NCBI GenBank assembly: GCA_029881215.1
Contig: JAOUNA010000002.1
Span: 1 to 52,943 of the forward strand
DNA: 52,943 nucleotides
From: Myxococcales bacterium
GTDB lineage: Bacteria; Myxococcota_A; UBA9160; SMWR01
Direction of reading: 5' to 3'
How positions within the stretch are numbered: position 1 is the first letter of the stretch; each line of letters opens with the position of its first letter. Positions 40,930 through 49,286 of this stretch are shown here, piece after piece. The notes beneath the pieces were generated by a model. The model saw only the letters and a program-made list of their open reading frames with translations, did no database searches and was not told where the DNA came from. The position numbers and the translations under genes are program-made.

Positions 40930-41879
40930 CAACAGCCTCCACCACCGGGCAGCACGCCGGCGCGCCGGGCGCGCTCCAGGATGCGCTTCTCGATCGCCAC
41001 GAGCGGAGCGTCGACCATCTTGCCGTCGAGACTGAAGACGCCGCTGCCGCCCGCGAGCGCCCGCTCGAAGCCCTCGACGACGCGCTGCGCGTGGGCCACC
41101 CGCTCGGGCGCGGGAGTGTAGACGTCATTCGCGATCCGCACCTGGGTCGGGTGGATACAGAGCTTGCCCTCGAAGCCGAGGCGCAGCCCGAGCGCGACGT
41201 CTGCTGCGAACGCCTGCTCGTCGCGCACGTCGAGGAAGACGCAGTCGATCGGAGACACGCCCGCCGCCTTCGCGGCGATCGCCACGGCGCAGCGCGCGTG
41301 GAGGAGAACCCCGGCCGAGGCGTCCGCATCCGCGAGCCCCATTTCGCGCGCGAAGTCGGCGTGCCCGAAGCAGAGCGCGTCGATCCGCTCGCTCGCATCC
41401 GCCAGCCAGGCGACGCGGGCGACCCCGGCGGGCGTTTCGACCAGCGCGAGCAGGCGCAGCGCCGCGTCGGGAGCCCGCTCGAGCCGGCGCTCCAGGCGAT
41501 CGAGCCGCGCCGACACCTCGGCGAGCGTGTCGGCACGCTGCGACTTCGGCAGCATCACGGCGTCGGCGCCCGCAGCCACCGCCGCCTCGAGATCCGCCGC
41601 GAAGTGCGGCGTCCCGGGTGCGTTGACACGCACGATGGCCTCCGCTTCACCCAGGGCTCGCGCGCGCAGCGTGTCGGCGACGAGCTGGCGCGCGCGATCC
41701 TTCTCCTCGGGCGCCACGGAATCCTCGAGGTCCAGCACCAGGCTGTCCGCGCCCGTCTCGGGCGCCTTCTCGAGCCTGCGCGGGTGGCCGCCGGGCACGA
41801 ACAGCACGGATCGCCGCAGGCGATCGCCGCGCTGATTCCGCTCCGCCGGCGAAGCGGCGCGTGCCTCGGGTCCGGACAT
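40929..41879 (-). CDS. HpcH/CitE-family lyase, probable malyl/beta-methylmalyl/citramalyl-CoA lyase
   Basis: 316 residues, ATG with GGGAG upstream. TIM-barrel lyase motifs: SVLFVPGGHPRRLEKA, LVLDLEDSVAPEEKDRAR, IVRVNAPGTPHFAADLEA, VMLPKSQ, ALVETPAGV, CFGHADFAREMG and KLCIHPTQV. Members cleave or form 3-hydroxyacyl-CoA with glyoxylate or pyruvate. With mch and mct in the same operon, it could condense propionyl-CoA with glyoxylate (Mcl) or split citramalyl-CoA to acetyl-CoA and pyruvate (Ccl); some enzymes do both. Length is close to short CitE-like lyases. The exact substrate is not resolved. Confidence 0.8.
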   Translation of the reverse strand: MSGPEARAASPAERNQRGDRLRRSVLFVPGGHPRRLEKAPETGADSLVLDLEDSVAPEEKDRARQLVADTLRARALGEAEAIVRVNAPGTPHFAADLEAAVAAGADAVMLPKSQRADTLAEVSARLDRLERRLERAPDAALRLLALVETPAGVARVAWLADASERIDALCFGHADFAREMGLADADASAGVLLHARCAVAIAAKAAGVSPIDCVFLDVRDEQAFAADVALGLRLGFEGKLCIHPTQVRIANDVYTPAPERVAHAQRVVEGFERALAGGSGVFSLDGKMVDAPLVAIEKRILERARRAGVLPGGGGC

Positions 41880-41925
41880 GCGGGGGCTCCCAGGTTTCGC
41901 GACCCGAAGACGGGCGCGCGATCGC

Positions 41926-42408
41926 TCAGAGTGTGCGCAGGATCGCCTCGGCGCTGCTCACCTCGAATTTCATGGGCGCGTCGACGGCGAGCGTCTTCAC
42001 CACAGCGTCCTCGGCAACGAGCGCGTAGCGCTGTGAGCGCAGCCCGAAGCCGATGCCGGAGCCGTCGAAATCGAGGCCGAGAGCCCTGGCGAAGTCGCCG
42101 TTGCCGTCGGCGAGCATGAGCACCTTGTCGCCCGCTCCTTGGCCCTGGCCCCAGGCATCCATCACGAAGGCGTCGTTGACCGACACGCACGCGATGAGGT
42201 CGACACCCTTCGCCTTGATCTCGTCCGCCTTCTCGATGAAGCCGGGCAGGTGTTGCATCGAACACGTCGGGGTGAATGCCCCCGGAACCGCGAACAGAAC
42301 CACCTTCTTGCCGGAAAAGAGCTCGTCCGTCGTCACGGTCTGCATCTTTCCGGCTTCCATGCGCCGCAGCGTCACGCTGGGAATCTTGTCTCCGACCTGG
42401 ATCGCCAT
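41926..42408 (-). CDS. Peroxiredoxin, Prx5 type
   Basis: 160 residues, ATG with GAGGG just upstream. The Prx5 motif VPGAFTPTCSMQHLPGF carries the peroxidatic Cys49; SVNDAFVMDAWGQ and the AMKFEVSSAEAIL tail agree with the AhpC-TSA/Redoxin group. It reduces peroxides using thioredoxin or glutathione. A resolving Cys is possible at the CVSVND segment. It lies 46 bases before the lyase gene on the same strand, so it may be transcribed with the mesaconyl-CoA genes, though its role is likely general. Confidence 0.93.
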   Translation of the reverse strand: MAIQVGDKIPSVTLRRMEAGKMQTVTTDELFSGKKVVLFAVPGAFTPTCSMQHLPGFIEKADEIKAKGVDLIACVSVNDAFVMDAWGQGQGAGDKVLMLADGNGDFARALGLDFDGSGIGFGLRSQRYALVAEDAVVKTLAVDAPMKFEVSSAEAILRTL

Positions 42409-42593
42409 GCTCTTCCCTCTCCGTGAGTCCAACGCCCCACCGGTTTGGTTGCCTTCATCCCGCCCCGTCGCGGCCTGCTCGCGTCGGCAACGGGGGGTCG
42501 CGAAGAGATAGCCGCTCGCCCGTGGCGCCGCATCCTGCGTCGGCGCGAGCTCCCGTGCGGCGCGCCGCGGCTGGTCGGCAAGCGCGCAGCGGA

Positions 42594-42599
42594 TATGCT
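42594..42599 (+). promoter_or_regulatory. -10-like TATGCT upstream of phhB
   Basis: TATGCT 50 bases before ATG 42650, in the divergent gap with the peroxiredoxin gene. Same hexamer as at 23630, 25100 and 29090. Confidence 0.35.
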
Positions 42600-42649
42600 C
42601 TGCGGCGCTTCGACAGGGCGCGGTGCGGGTGGCGCGCGAGGAGACCCCG

Positions 42650-42940
42650 ATGGGCGCGGGCAGCAAGCTCTCGCGTGAGGAAATCGAGCAGGCGCTCGCG
42701 ACGCTCAGCGGCTGGTCGCTCGCGGAGGGCAAGCTGCACCGCGAATTTCGCTTCCCGGACTTCGTGCGCGCCTTCGGCTTCATGGCACGATGCGCGCTGA
42801 TCGCGGAGGCGATGGACCACCACCCCGAATGGTGCAATGTGTACGGGCGCGTGAGCGTGGATCTCATCACCCACACCGCGCAGGGCGTCACCGCCCGCGA
42901 CGTGGAGCTGGCGCAGCGCATGAACGAGCTCGCCGACTGA
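42650..42940 (+). CDS. phhB: Pterin-4a-carbinolamine dehydratase
   Basis: 96 residues, the normal family size. Active-site motif AEAMDHHPEWCNVYGRVSVD with the paired His, and GWSLAEGKLHREFRFPDF before it. It dehydrates 4a-hydroxy-tetrahydropterin during recycling of the pterin cofactor of aromatic amino-acid hydroxylases. ATG 42650 is chosen because CGAGGAG ends seven bases upstream; the open frame begins earlier at GTG 42623. No phenylalanine hydroxylase gene is nearby. Confidence 0.93.
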   Translation: MGAGSKLSREEIEQALATLSGWSLAEGKLHREFRFPDFVRAFGFMARCALIAEAMDHHPEWCNVYGRVSVDLITHTAQGVTARDVELAQRMNELAD

Positions 42941-43121
42941 GCGCGCACAGCCAGGCCCATGGGTTGCGGGCTCCGGCACGCGCCACCCCTCGGGGAGATC
43001 CTGGAACCGCAGCGGATGCGCAGGCATCGTACGCTCGCCCGGGTTGCGCGCTGCCAGCGCGGACCGATGCTGAGCAGCCGCCGAGACCGTGCAACGCAAC
43101 GGACACGCGAGGGAGAATCGA

Positions 43122-44288
43122 ATGACCGCGAAAGAGCAGCGCCCGGACATCGAGCGAGCCGTCAGGGAGCGCTATGCCGCTGCTGCGCAGGAGCGCTCTG
43201 CAGCGCTGTGCTGCCCCGTCGACTACGACCCGCGCCTGCTGGAAGTGATCCCGCCGGCGGTTCTCGAGCGCGACTACGGCTGTGGCGATCCCTCCCGCCA
43301 CGTGCGTTCGGGCGACACGGTGCTCGATCTCGGCAGCGGCGGCGGCAAGATCTGCTTCGTGGCATCCCAGATCGTCGGCAAGGAAGGCCGGGTGCTGGGG
43401 GTGGACATGAACGACGAGATGCTGGCGCTGGCGCGCGGCGCGGCGCCCGCGGTGGCTGAGCGCGTCGGCTACGCCAACGTCGAGTTCCTGCGCGGCCGCA
43501 TCCAGGATCTCGCCCTGCCTCTCGATCGGGTGGACGCGTGGCTGGCCGCGCATCCGGTACGCGACACCGCGAGCCTCGCAGATCTCGACGAGACGCTCGA
43601 CCGGCTGCGCCGCGAGCAGCCGCTCGTCGCCGACGCCTCCGTCGACATCGTGATTTCGAATTGCGTGCTCAATCTGGTGCGCAGCGAACACAAACGCCAG
43701 CTCATCGACGAGATCTATCGCGTGCTCAAGCGCGGAGGACGCATCGCGATCGCGGATATCGTGAGCGACGAAGAGGTCCCCGACGCGCTGCGCGCGGACC
43801 CCGCGTTGTGGAGCGGCTGCATCTCCGGCGCCTTCCACGAGGAGGAGTTGCTCCAGGAGCTCGTGCGGGCCGGCTTCTACGGCGTCGCCATCGACACGTG
43901 GGTCCAGGAGCCCTTCGCGGTGATCGACGGAATCGAATTCCGATCGGTGACGGTGACGGCGCACAAGGGGCTCGAAGGCCCGTGCTACGAGGCCAACCAG
44001 GCAGTGATCTACCGGGGACCCTGGCGCGAGGTGCGCGACGACGACGGGCACACGTTGCGGCGGGGCGAGCGCACGGCGGTGTGCGCCAAGACCTTCGACC
44101 TGCTCACGTCGGAGCCCTACGCCGACCACGTGATCCCGATGGCTCCGCGCGATGAGGTCCCCGAAGAAGAGCGCGCGCTCTTCGACTGCTCGCGCAGCGC
44201 GCCGCGGCATCCGCGCGAGACGAAGGGCGAGGACTACGCCGAGACCCGCGCGGCTTCCGGCTGCTGCGCACCCGACAGCTGCTGCTGA
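43122..44288 (+). CDS. SAM-dependent methyltransferase, ArsM-like, with C-terminal Cys-rich tail
   Basis: 388 residues. SAM site VLDLGSGGGKICF near residue 67. Two Cys match those conserved in arsenite methyltransferases: Cys181 (VISNCVLNLV) and Cys233 (WSGCISGAF); a third could be Cys30/31 or Cys54 (ERDYGCGDP). About 40 residues (WLAAHPVRDTASLADLDETL and following) are inserted before the NCV motif, and 110 residues follow the core, ending in CCAPDSCC, a likely soft-metal-binding tail. It could methylate As(III) or a related thiophilic element. No ars genes are nearby, so this is family-based. GGGAG precedes the ATG. Confidence 0.65.
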   Translation: MTAKEQRPDIERAVRERYAAAAQERSAALCCPVDYDPRLLEVIPPAVLERDYGCGDPSRHVRSGDTVLDLGSGGGKICFVASQIVGKEGRVLGVDMNDEMLALARGAAPAVAERVGYANVEFLRGRIQDLALPLDRVDAWLAAHPVRDTASLADLDETLDRLRREQPLVADASVDIVISNCVLNLVRSEHKRQLIDEIYRVLKRGGRIAIADIVSDEEVPDALRADPALWSGCISGAFHEEELLQELVRAGFYGVAIDTWVQEPFAVIDGIEFRSVTVTAHKGLEGPCYEANQAVIYRGPWREVRDDDGHTLRRGERTAVCAKTFDLLTSEPYADHVIPMAPRDEVPEEERALFDCSRSAPRHPRETKGEDYAETRAASGCCAPDSCC

Positions 44289-44310
44289 ACCCGAGCCGCG
44301 CGAGCGCGGC

Positions 44311-44877
44311 TCAGGGAGAGCGGATCTCGAAGGAATCCAGGAATCGGGCGGCGTCTGCGCCGCCTTCCGAGGACACCGGCCAGGTGGCCAGCGCGATGTA
44401 GAGGCGGTTCTCCAGCAGGACCAGCAGTGCCGTCTCGCGCCGCGGGGGCGACCCCCCGATCTCGTAGCGGAGAGAGCGCGCGGGATGCCCGCCGCGCGGC
44501 GCGTCGTCCGCGTCGATCAAGCGACCCCCGGCCGCCTCCAGCAGCGCGTCGCGCGCCCGGTTCAGGATCCCAGCCGAGGAGAGCAGCAGCACGGCGATGC
44601 GCGGCAGATCGCGCAGCTCGACGGCCATCTCCGTGTCGGCGAGGGCCGTCGCGAAGCGCACTTCCTGGATGGAGCCCAGCACCGTGCGGCGCGTGGAGCG
44701 GACCACCTGCGGCTCCGCGGGCAGCAGCACCCGGAAGCCACCCTCGGCGGAGTCGAACCCCTGCCACCCCGACGCCTGCGCGGGATGCGTCTCGGCGCGC
44801 GCCCAGGTCGGCGCGGCGGCAAACGCCGCAGACAAGAGCAGGAGCAGCGCGCGCGGTGCGCGCGCGGCTTTCGACAT
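44311..44877 (-). CDS. Secreted protein of unknown function
   Basis: 188 residues. Signal peptide MSKAARAPRALLLLLSAAFA then AAPTWARA, with cleavage likely after ARA. The mature part GWQGFDSAEGGFRVLLPAEP, ATALADTEMAVELRDLPRI and ARFLDSFEI follows a pattern (aromatic, then EGGFSVxMP, final FLDSF) seen in several unassigned periplasmic proteins and loosely in DcrB/PsbP-like folds. No catalytic motif seen. It is convergent with the methyltransferase gene and 83 bases after ubiA-like on the same strand. No Shine-Dalgarno is evident. Confidence 0.65.
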   Translation of the reverse strand: MSKAARAPRALLLLLSAAFAAAPTWARAETHPAQASGWQGFDSAEGGFRVLLPAEPQVVRSTRRTVLGSIQEVRFATALADTEMAVELRDLPRIAVLLLSSAGILNRARDALLEAAGGRLIDADDAPRGGHPARSLRYEIGGSPPRRETALLVLLENRLYIALATWPVSSEGGADAARFLDSFEIRSP

Positions 44878-44960
44878 GGCGATGCAGACATCGCGCGTGG
44901 TCCCGAACGGTCGGGACCGCCACGCGGGGATGCCTTCGGCGCGGCGAGACCTGCCCGTTC

Positions 44961-45962
44961 TCATTCGAGGCGAAGCGGGTAGATCGCGTCGAGGAGCAGG
45001 CCGATCACCAGCAACCCCCCCGCATTGCGCGCCAGACGAAATGCCCAGACCACGTACCAGAGCGGCCACTCGGGCGAATCGGGCGGTGCCGACTCGGGCC
45101 GCGGGCGGTTGTAGATGCGCAGGGCCCGCAACAGGGACGGCATCGCCAGGAAGCTCAAGAGCGTCCACACGCCGAAGGTACCGACGAGCACGAGGCAGAG
45201 CAGCAGCACGAAGAATCCGACCATGACCTCCTGGGTCAGAAAGAGCGCGCGCTCCCGCCCGAGGAGTACCGGCAGGGTTCGCACGTGGATGGCGGAATCG
45301 GCGTCGAACTTGTCGATGTGGCTGCCCATCACGACGACGGTGACGAGGAGTGCGTACGGCAGACTTGCCACCAACACCCACGGCGGGAGCACGCCGGTGG
45401 TCACGTAGTAGGTGCCGCCCGTCATGAGCGGCCCCCACACCAGCAGCACCCCGGGCTCCCCGAGGCCGCGGCGCTCGAGCTTGAGCGGTGGCGCCGCGTA
45501 GAAGACGACCACGAACAGACCCGTCAGCGCGAACGCGGCGACGGGCCAGGCGCGGGCCTCCGTGAGAAAGAGGAGCATGCCGAGGGCGAGCAAGAGCACG
45601 CCGGCGATCGCCAGCAGCAGCCCCTTCTTGGAGATCAGGCCGGAGAGCACGGGATGCGGCGCGTAACGCATGCGCGCGTACTCGTCGCGGTCGACGCCGC
45701 TCTCCAGATCGAAGTAGTCGTTGATCATGTTGCTCGCAGCGTGCGCCGCGACGAGTCCGAGCAACGCGAGGATCGCGTAGAACCAGTGGGGATCTTCGGA
45801 GCGCGCCGCCAGCAGCACGCCGATCGCGCCGGAGAACAATGTCACCGGGATCACGCTCGCGCGCGTGATCAGCAGCCAGCGGGAAACGGCGTCCATCGCC
45901 CGCTCGGACGACAGGTTCTGCGTGCGGAAGATCTCGCCCCAGTTGTGGAGGGAGCCTGCCAT
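44961..45962 (-). CDS. UbiA-family prenyltransferase (MenA-like)
   Basis: 333 residues with about nine membrane helices; ATG with GGGAGG upstream. The first Asp-rich motif is NMINDYFDLESGVDRDE and the second is SHIDKFDADSAIHVRTLP, both needed to bind prenyl diphosphate with magnesium. This spacing and the VRTLPVLLG segment are typical of 1,4-dihydroxy-2-naphthoate octaprenyltransferase-like enzymes. It could act in menaquinone synthesis, but no other men or ubi gene is here, and other aromatic acceptors are possible. Confidence 0.85.
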   Translation of the reverse strand: MAGSLHNWGEIFRTQNLSSERAMDAVSRWLLITRASVIPVTLFSGAIGVLLAARSEDPHWFYAILALLGLVAAHAASNMINDYFDLESGVDRDEYARMRYAPHPVLSGLISKKGLLLAIAGVLLLALGMLLFLTEARAWPVAAFALTGLFVVVFYAAPPLKLERRGLGEPGVLLVWGPLMTGGTYYVTTGVLPPWVLVASLPYALLVTVVVMGSHIDKFDADSAIHVRTLPVLLGRERALFLTQEVMVGFFVLLLCLVLVGTFGVWTLLSFLAMPSLLRALRIYNRPRPESAPPDSPEWPLWYVVWAFRLARNAGGLLVIGLLLDAIYPLRLE

Positions 45963-46212
45963 CGCCCACGCCTCCCGCGCGGCCGAGATCCCGCGGCCGC
46001 GCCGGGCAGGCTAGCGGACACACTGCGCGCGCGAGAGGGAGCGCGCGGGAAGAAGTGCGCCGCTGCAACCCCAAGGGGATATGGGGGAAGGGAGCGCCCC
46101 ATCGCGCGGGAGGCTCGAATCGGGCACGGGCGCGGCCGACGCCCTAATCTATCGAACCCTCTCGTTCGAGAGACGCCCGCCTCGAACGCCTGACGCCGAC
46201 CGAGGAATCGCG

Positions 46213-48297
46213 TTGTCCCATCCGATCGTCGCCGAGGAACTCGAGCTCCTCGAGCGTGTCCGAACGCGCCTCGAGCAGCAGCCGGAAGCGGCGGCGCCGA
46301 GCGAGCTGCCCATCCTGCGCGACCTCGAGCGACTGCGCGAGCAGCTCGTCTCGGGCCGCGAGAGCAAGGACGCGATGACGCTCATGGAGCAATGGAACCG
46401 GCAGAACGCGCTGTTGCGGCAGCTGCGCTGCTCCCGCGAGACGCCCGTCATCGATCCCCACTCCCCCTACTTCGCGCATCTGCGCCTGCGCGAGAACGGC
46501 GAGGAACGCGACCTGTGTCTCGGCCGCGCCACGTACATCCGAGGCGACGTGCGCATCGTCGATTGGCGCAACGCGCCGATCTCCCGAATCTTCTATCGCT
46601 ACCAGCAGGGCGAGGACTACGAAGAGGAGCTCGGCGGACGCCTGCGCAGCGGCGAAGTGAGGGCGCGGCGCGCCGTTCGCATCCGCGATGGCGTGCTCGA
46701 TCGGATCGAAGCCCCCGAAGGCGTCTTCACACCACACCGCGACGAGAGCAGCGAATGGCAGCGCGTCGATGCGGCGCCGCCCCGGCTGGCTGGAGGGGAA
46801 GCGCAGGCGCTCCGGGTCTACGGAGTGGATCAGGGCATCGAGCGTCGGCTCGGAACCGGCCTGCAAAGCGACCGCCGCCGCATCGACAAACACCTGCCGG
46901 AGATCACGGGACTGATCGACCCGGCGCAGTTCGAACTCATCTCGCGCCCGTCTGCGGGATTCCTCGTCATTCGCGGCAGCGCCGGTTCTGGAAAGACGAC
47001 GGTGGCGCTGCACCGCATCGCCTATCTCGCCTACGACGACGCGGCTGTCGATTCGGCTCGCACGCTGTTCGTGGTCTTCTCCATCGCCCTGCGCAACTAT
47101 GTGAGCTACGTGCTCCCGGCCCTCGGCGTCACGCGCGCGCGCGTCGTTACCTTTCGCGACTGGGCATTGGAGCAGCGCCGCCGTCACTTTCCGCAACTGC
47201 CCTCGGCGCCCCGGCCGGACACGCCGGCCGCCGTGCAGCGCCTGAAGCTCCATCCGGGCGTGGCGGCCGCGCTCGCGCTGCACGTGCAGCAGACCCCGGG
47301 GCCGCGCACGCCGGAACAGGCGCTCGACGATTGGGCGAGCGCGCTCACGCGCCCGGATCTCGTGCTCGAGTGCTGCCGGAGATCGGAGGATCGCGACATC
47401 CGGAAGAGCGACGTGGATCAGCTCGCGGAGTGGAGCCGGCTGCGCAACGAGAAACTCTTCGCGTGGATCGAAGGCGATACCGAGAGCGACGGCGCGCTCG
47501 ATCCGGAAGACGACGCGCTGCTGCTGCGCGCCTGGCAGCTGCGTGTGGGGCCACTGCGGGCCCGCGAGGACAAGCCCCTCCGCTTCCGTCACGTGGCCAT
47601 CGACGAGGTGCAGGACTTTGCGCCCATCGAAGTCCAGATCCTGCTCGAATGTCTCGATCGACACCGCAGCATCACGCTGGCGGGCGATACCCAGCAGCAC
47701 CTGATGGAGAACAGCGGCTTCACCTCCTGGAGCGCGTTCCTCTCCCATCTCGGCGTACCGGGCAAGGCCGTCGAGACGCTCCGCGTGAGCTACCGATCCA
47801 CGCGAGAGATCGTGGCGTTCTCCCTGTCGCTGCTCGGCGATCTGCAAGAAGACGACGAGGCACCGCAGGCGACGCGCACGGGCCCGCCCGTCGAGCTGTT
47901 TCGCTTCACCGATCGCGGTGCCTGCATCGCATTCCTCGCCGATGCGCTGCGCCAGCTCAGCAGAGAGGAGCCCCTGGCATCGATCGCGGTGCTGACCCCC
48001 TCGAGCGCGTCGAGCGCCGCGCACTACGAAGGGCTCGCGCGCGGCGATCTGCCCGCGCTGCGGCGCGTGGAGATGCAGGACTTCACCTTCGCGCCGGGCA
48101 TCGAAGTGACCGAAATCGAGCAGGCCAAGGGCCTGGAGTTCGACTACGTGATCCTGGTGGATGTCAACACCGTGCACTTCCCCGACACGCCCGCAGCGCG
48201 GCGCTTGCTGCACGTGGGAGCGACGCGCGCCGTGCATCAGCTCTGGCTGACGAGCGTGGGAACGCCCTCCGCGCTGGCGCACGACCTCGAGCGCTGA
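46213..48297 (+). CDS. helD: HelD-like superfamily 1 helicase/ATPase
   Basis: 694 residues from TTG 46213, with GAGG seven bases upstream; the frame is open to 46081. An N-terminal helical region is followed by the HelD-type barrel segment (DPHSPYFAHLRL, LGRATYIRGDVRIVDWRNAP, RIFYRYQQGEDY), then RecA domains: Walker A RGSAGSGKTTVALHR near residue 255, Walker B VAIDEVQDF, GDTQQHL, VSYRSTREIV and QAKGLEFDYVILVD. HelD proteins remove stalled RNA polymerase from DNA or RNA; helicase IV is related. A -10-like TAATCT lies at 46145. It stands alone, divergent from ubiA-like. Confidence 0.85.
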   Translation: MSHPIVAEELELLERVRTRLEQQPEAAAPSELPILRDLERLREQLVSGRESKDAMTLMEQWNRQNALLRQLRCSRETPVIDPHSPYFAHLRLRENGEERDLCLGRATYIRGDVRIVDWRNAPISRIFYRYQQGEDYEEELGGRLRSGEVRARRAVRIRDGVLDRIEAPEGVFTPHRDESSEWQRVDAAPPRLAGGEAQALRVYGVDQGIERRLGTGLQSDRRRIDKHLPEITGLIDPAQFELISRPSAGFLVIRGSAGSGKTTVALHRIAYLAYDDAAVDSARTLFVVFSIALRNYVSYVLPALGVTRARVVTFRDWALEQRRRHFPQLPSAPRPDTPAAVQRLKLHPGVAAALALHVQQTPGPRTPEQALDDWASALTRPDLVLECCRRSEDRDIRKSDVDQLAEWSRLRNEKLFAWIEGDTESDGALDPEDDALLLRAWQLRVGPLRAREDKPLRFRHVAIDEVQDFAPIEVQILLECLDRHRSITLAGDTQQHLMENSGFTSWSAFLSHLGVPGKAVETLRVSYRSTREIVAFSLSLLGDLQEDDEAPQATRTGPPVELFRFTDRGACIAFLADALRQLSREEPLASIAVLTPSSASSAAHYEGLARGDLPALRRVEMQDFTFAPGIEVTEIEQAKGLEFDYVILVDVNTVHFPDTPAARRLLHVGATRAVHQLWLTSVGTPSALAHDLER

Positions 48298-48313
48298 CAC
48301 GCGGCGCGCGTGT
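48297..48313. terminator. Stem-loop between convergent helD-like and TauE/SafE genes
   Basis: ACACGCG-GCG-CGCGTGT forms a 7-bp stem with a 3-base loop starting at the last base of the helD-like stop codon. There is no T run. It may end transcripts or protect the 3' end. Confidence 0.35.
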
Positions 48314-48355
48314 CGTGGCACGCCGAGGCGCTCTCGCCCACTCCCTCCACCCACC

Positions 48356-49249
48356 TCAGCCGTCGGCGAGAAGCATGCGCACCGAGGTGACGGCGAGGAA
48401 GAGGGCGAAGGCGCGCCGCAGACCGACCCGCGGCACGGCGTGCGCCAGTCCCGCACCCCACGGTGCCGCCAGCATCGTGACTGGCGCGATCAGGGCCAGG
48501 CCCAGCAGGTTCACGTAGCCGAGGGAGAGCGGCGGGCGCTCCGGCACGCCGACCCCCGCCAGGACGAAGCCAAGCGTGCCGGGCAGTGAGATCAGCAGGC
48601 CGAGACCTGCTGCGGTTCCCACGGCGCGCCGGATGGGTACGCCCAGGAGCGTGAGCGTCGGAACCGCCAGCGTCCCCCCGCCCAGTCCGAGGAGCACGGA
48701 GCAGCAGCCGATCGCCGCGCCCAGCGCGGAGCGCAGCAGTCCCGCCTGGGGCAGCTCCGCCACGCGCCACTCCGCATTTCCGAGTGCCATGTGCAGCGCG
48801 ACGCCGAGCGCGACGCCGCCGAAGATCAGCGCCAGAACCCGACCCCCGAGCACGCTCGCCAGCGCGACGCCGACCAGCACGCCGAACAACACGGGAGCGA
48901 TCCAGGAGCGCAGCAGCGCCTCGTCCACCGCTCCACGTGCGCGGTGTGCGCGCATCGAACGCCACGCCGTGAAGACGATCGTGGAGAGCGATGTCCCCAC
49001 CGCGAGATGCATGCGCACGTTGGGATCGACTCCGAAATGCTCGAAGACGTGATACAGGACCGGCACCAGGACGATGCCACCGCCCACACCGATGAGCCCC
49101 GCAACGAATCCGGCGACGAGGCCGGCGCCGAGCAGCAGCGCGACGAACGGCAGCAGCGCGACGATGGAATGCGGGTCCTGCAGTGGAGCCTCCCGTGCGG
49201 CGCGACGGCGCCGCCGCGACCATCCCAGCGATCGCTCCGGGGCGAGCAT
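48356..49249 (-). CDS. TauE/SafE-family membrane permease
   Basis: 297 residues with eight to nine membrane helices in two repeats. Each repeat opens with the family's Gly-rich helix: GLIGVGGGIVLVPVL and LLGLGGGTLAVPTL. The family exports sulfite, sulfoacetate or related organosulfur anions from the cytoplasm. A basic N-terminal stretch (SLGWSRRRRRAAREA) precedes helix 1 and may not belong; a later start is possible. It is 37 bases after msrB on the same strand; a link through sulfur chemistry is suggestive only. Confidence 0.88.
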   Translation of the reverse strand: MLAPERSLGWSRRRRRAAREAPLQDPHSIVALLPFVALLLGAGLVAGFVAGLIGVGGGIVLVPVLYHVFEHFGVDPNVRMHLAVGTSLSTIVFTAWRSMRAHRARGAVDEALLRSWIAPVLFGVLVGVALASVLGGRVLALIFGGVALGVALHMALGNAEWRVAELPQAGLLRSALGAAIGCCSVLLGLGGGTLAVPTLTLLGVPIRRAVGTAAGLGLLISLPGTLGFVLAGVGVPERPPLSLGYVNLLGLALIAPVTMLAAPWGAGLAHAVPRVGLRRAFALFLAVTSVRMLLADG

Positions 49250-49286
49250 GACGCCGCCGCCGGCCGCCGCAAGGCCCGTCGCGCGC

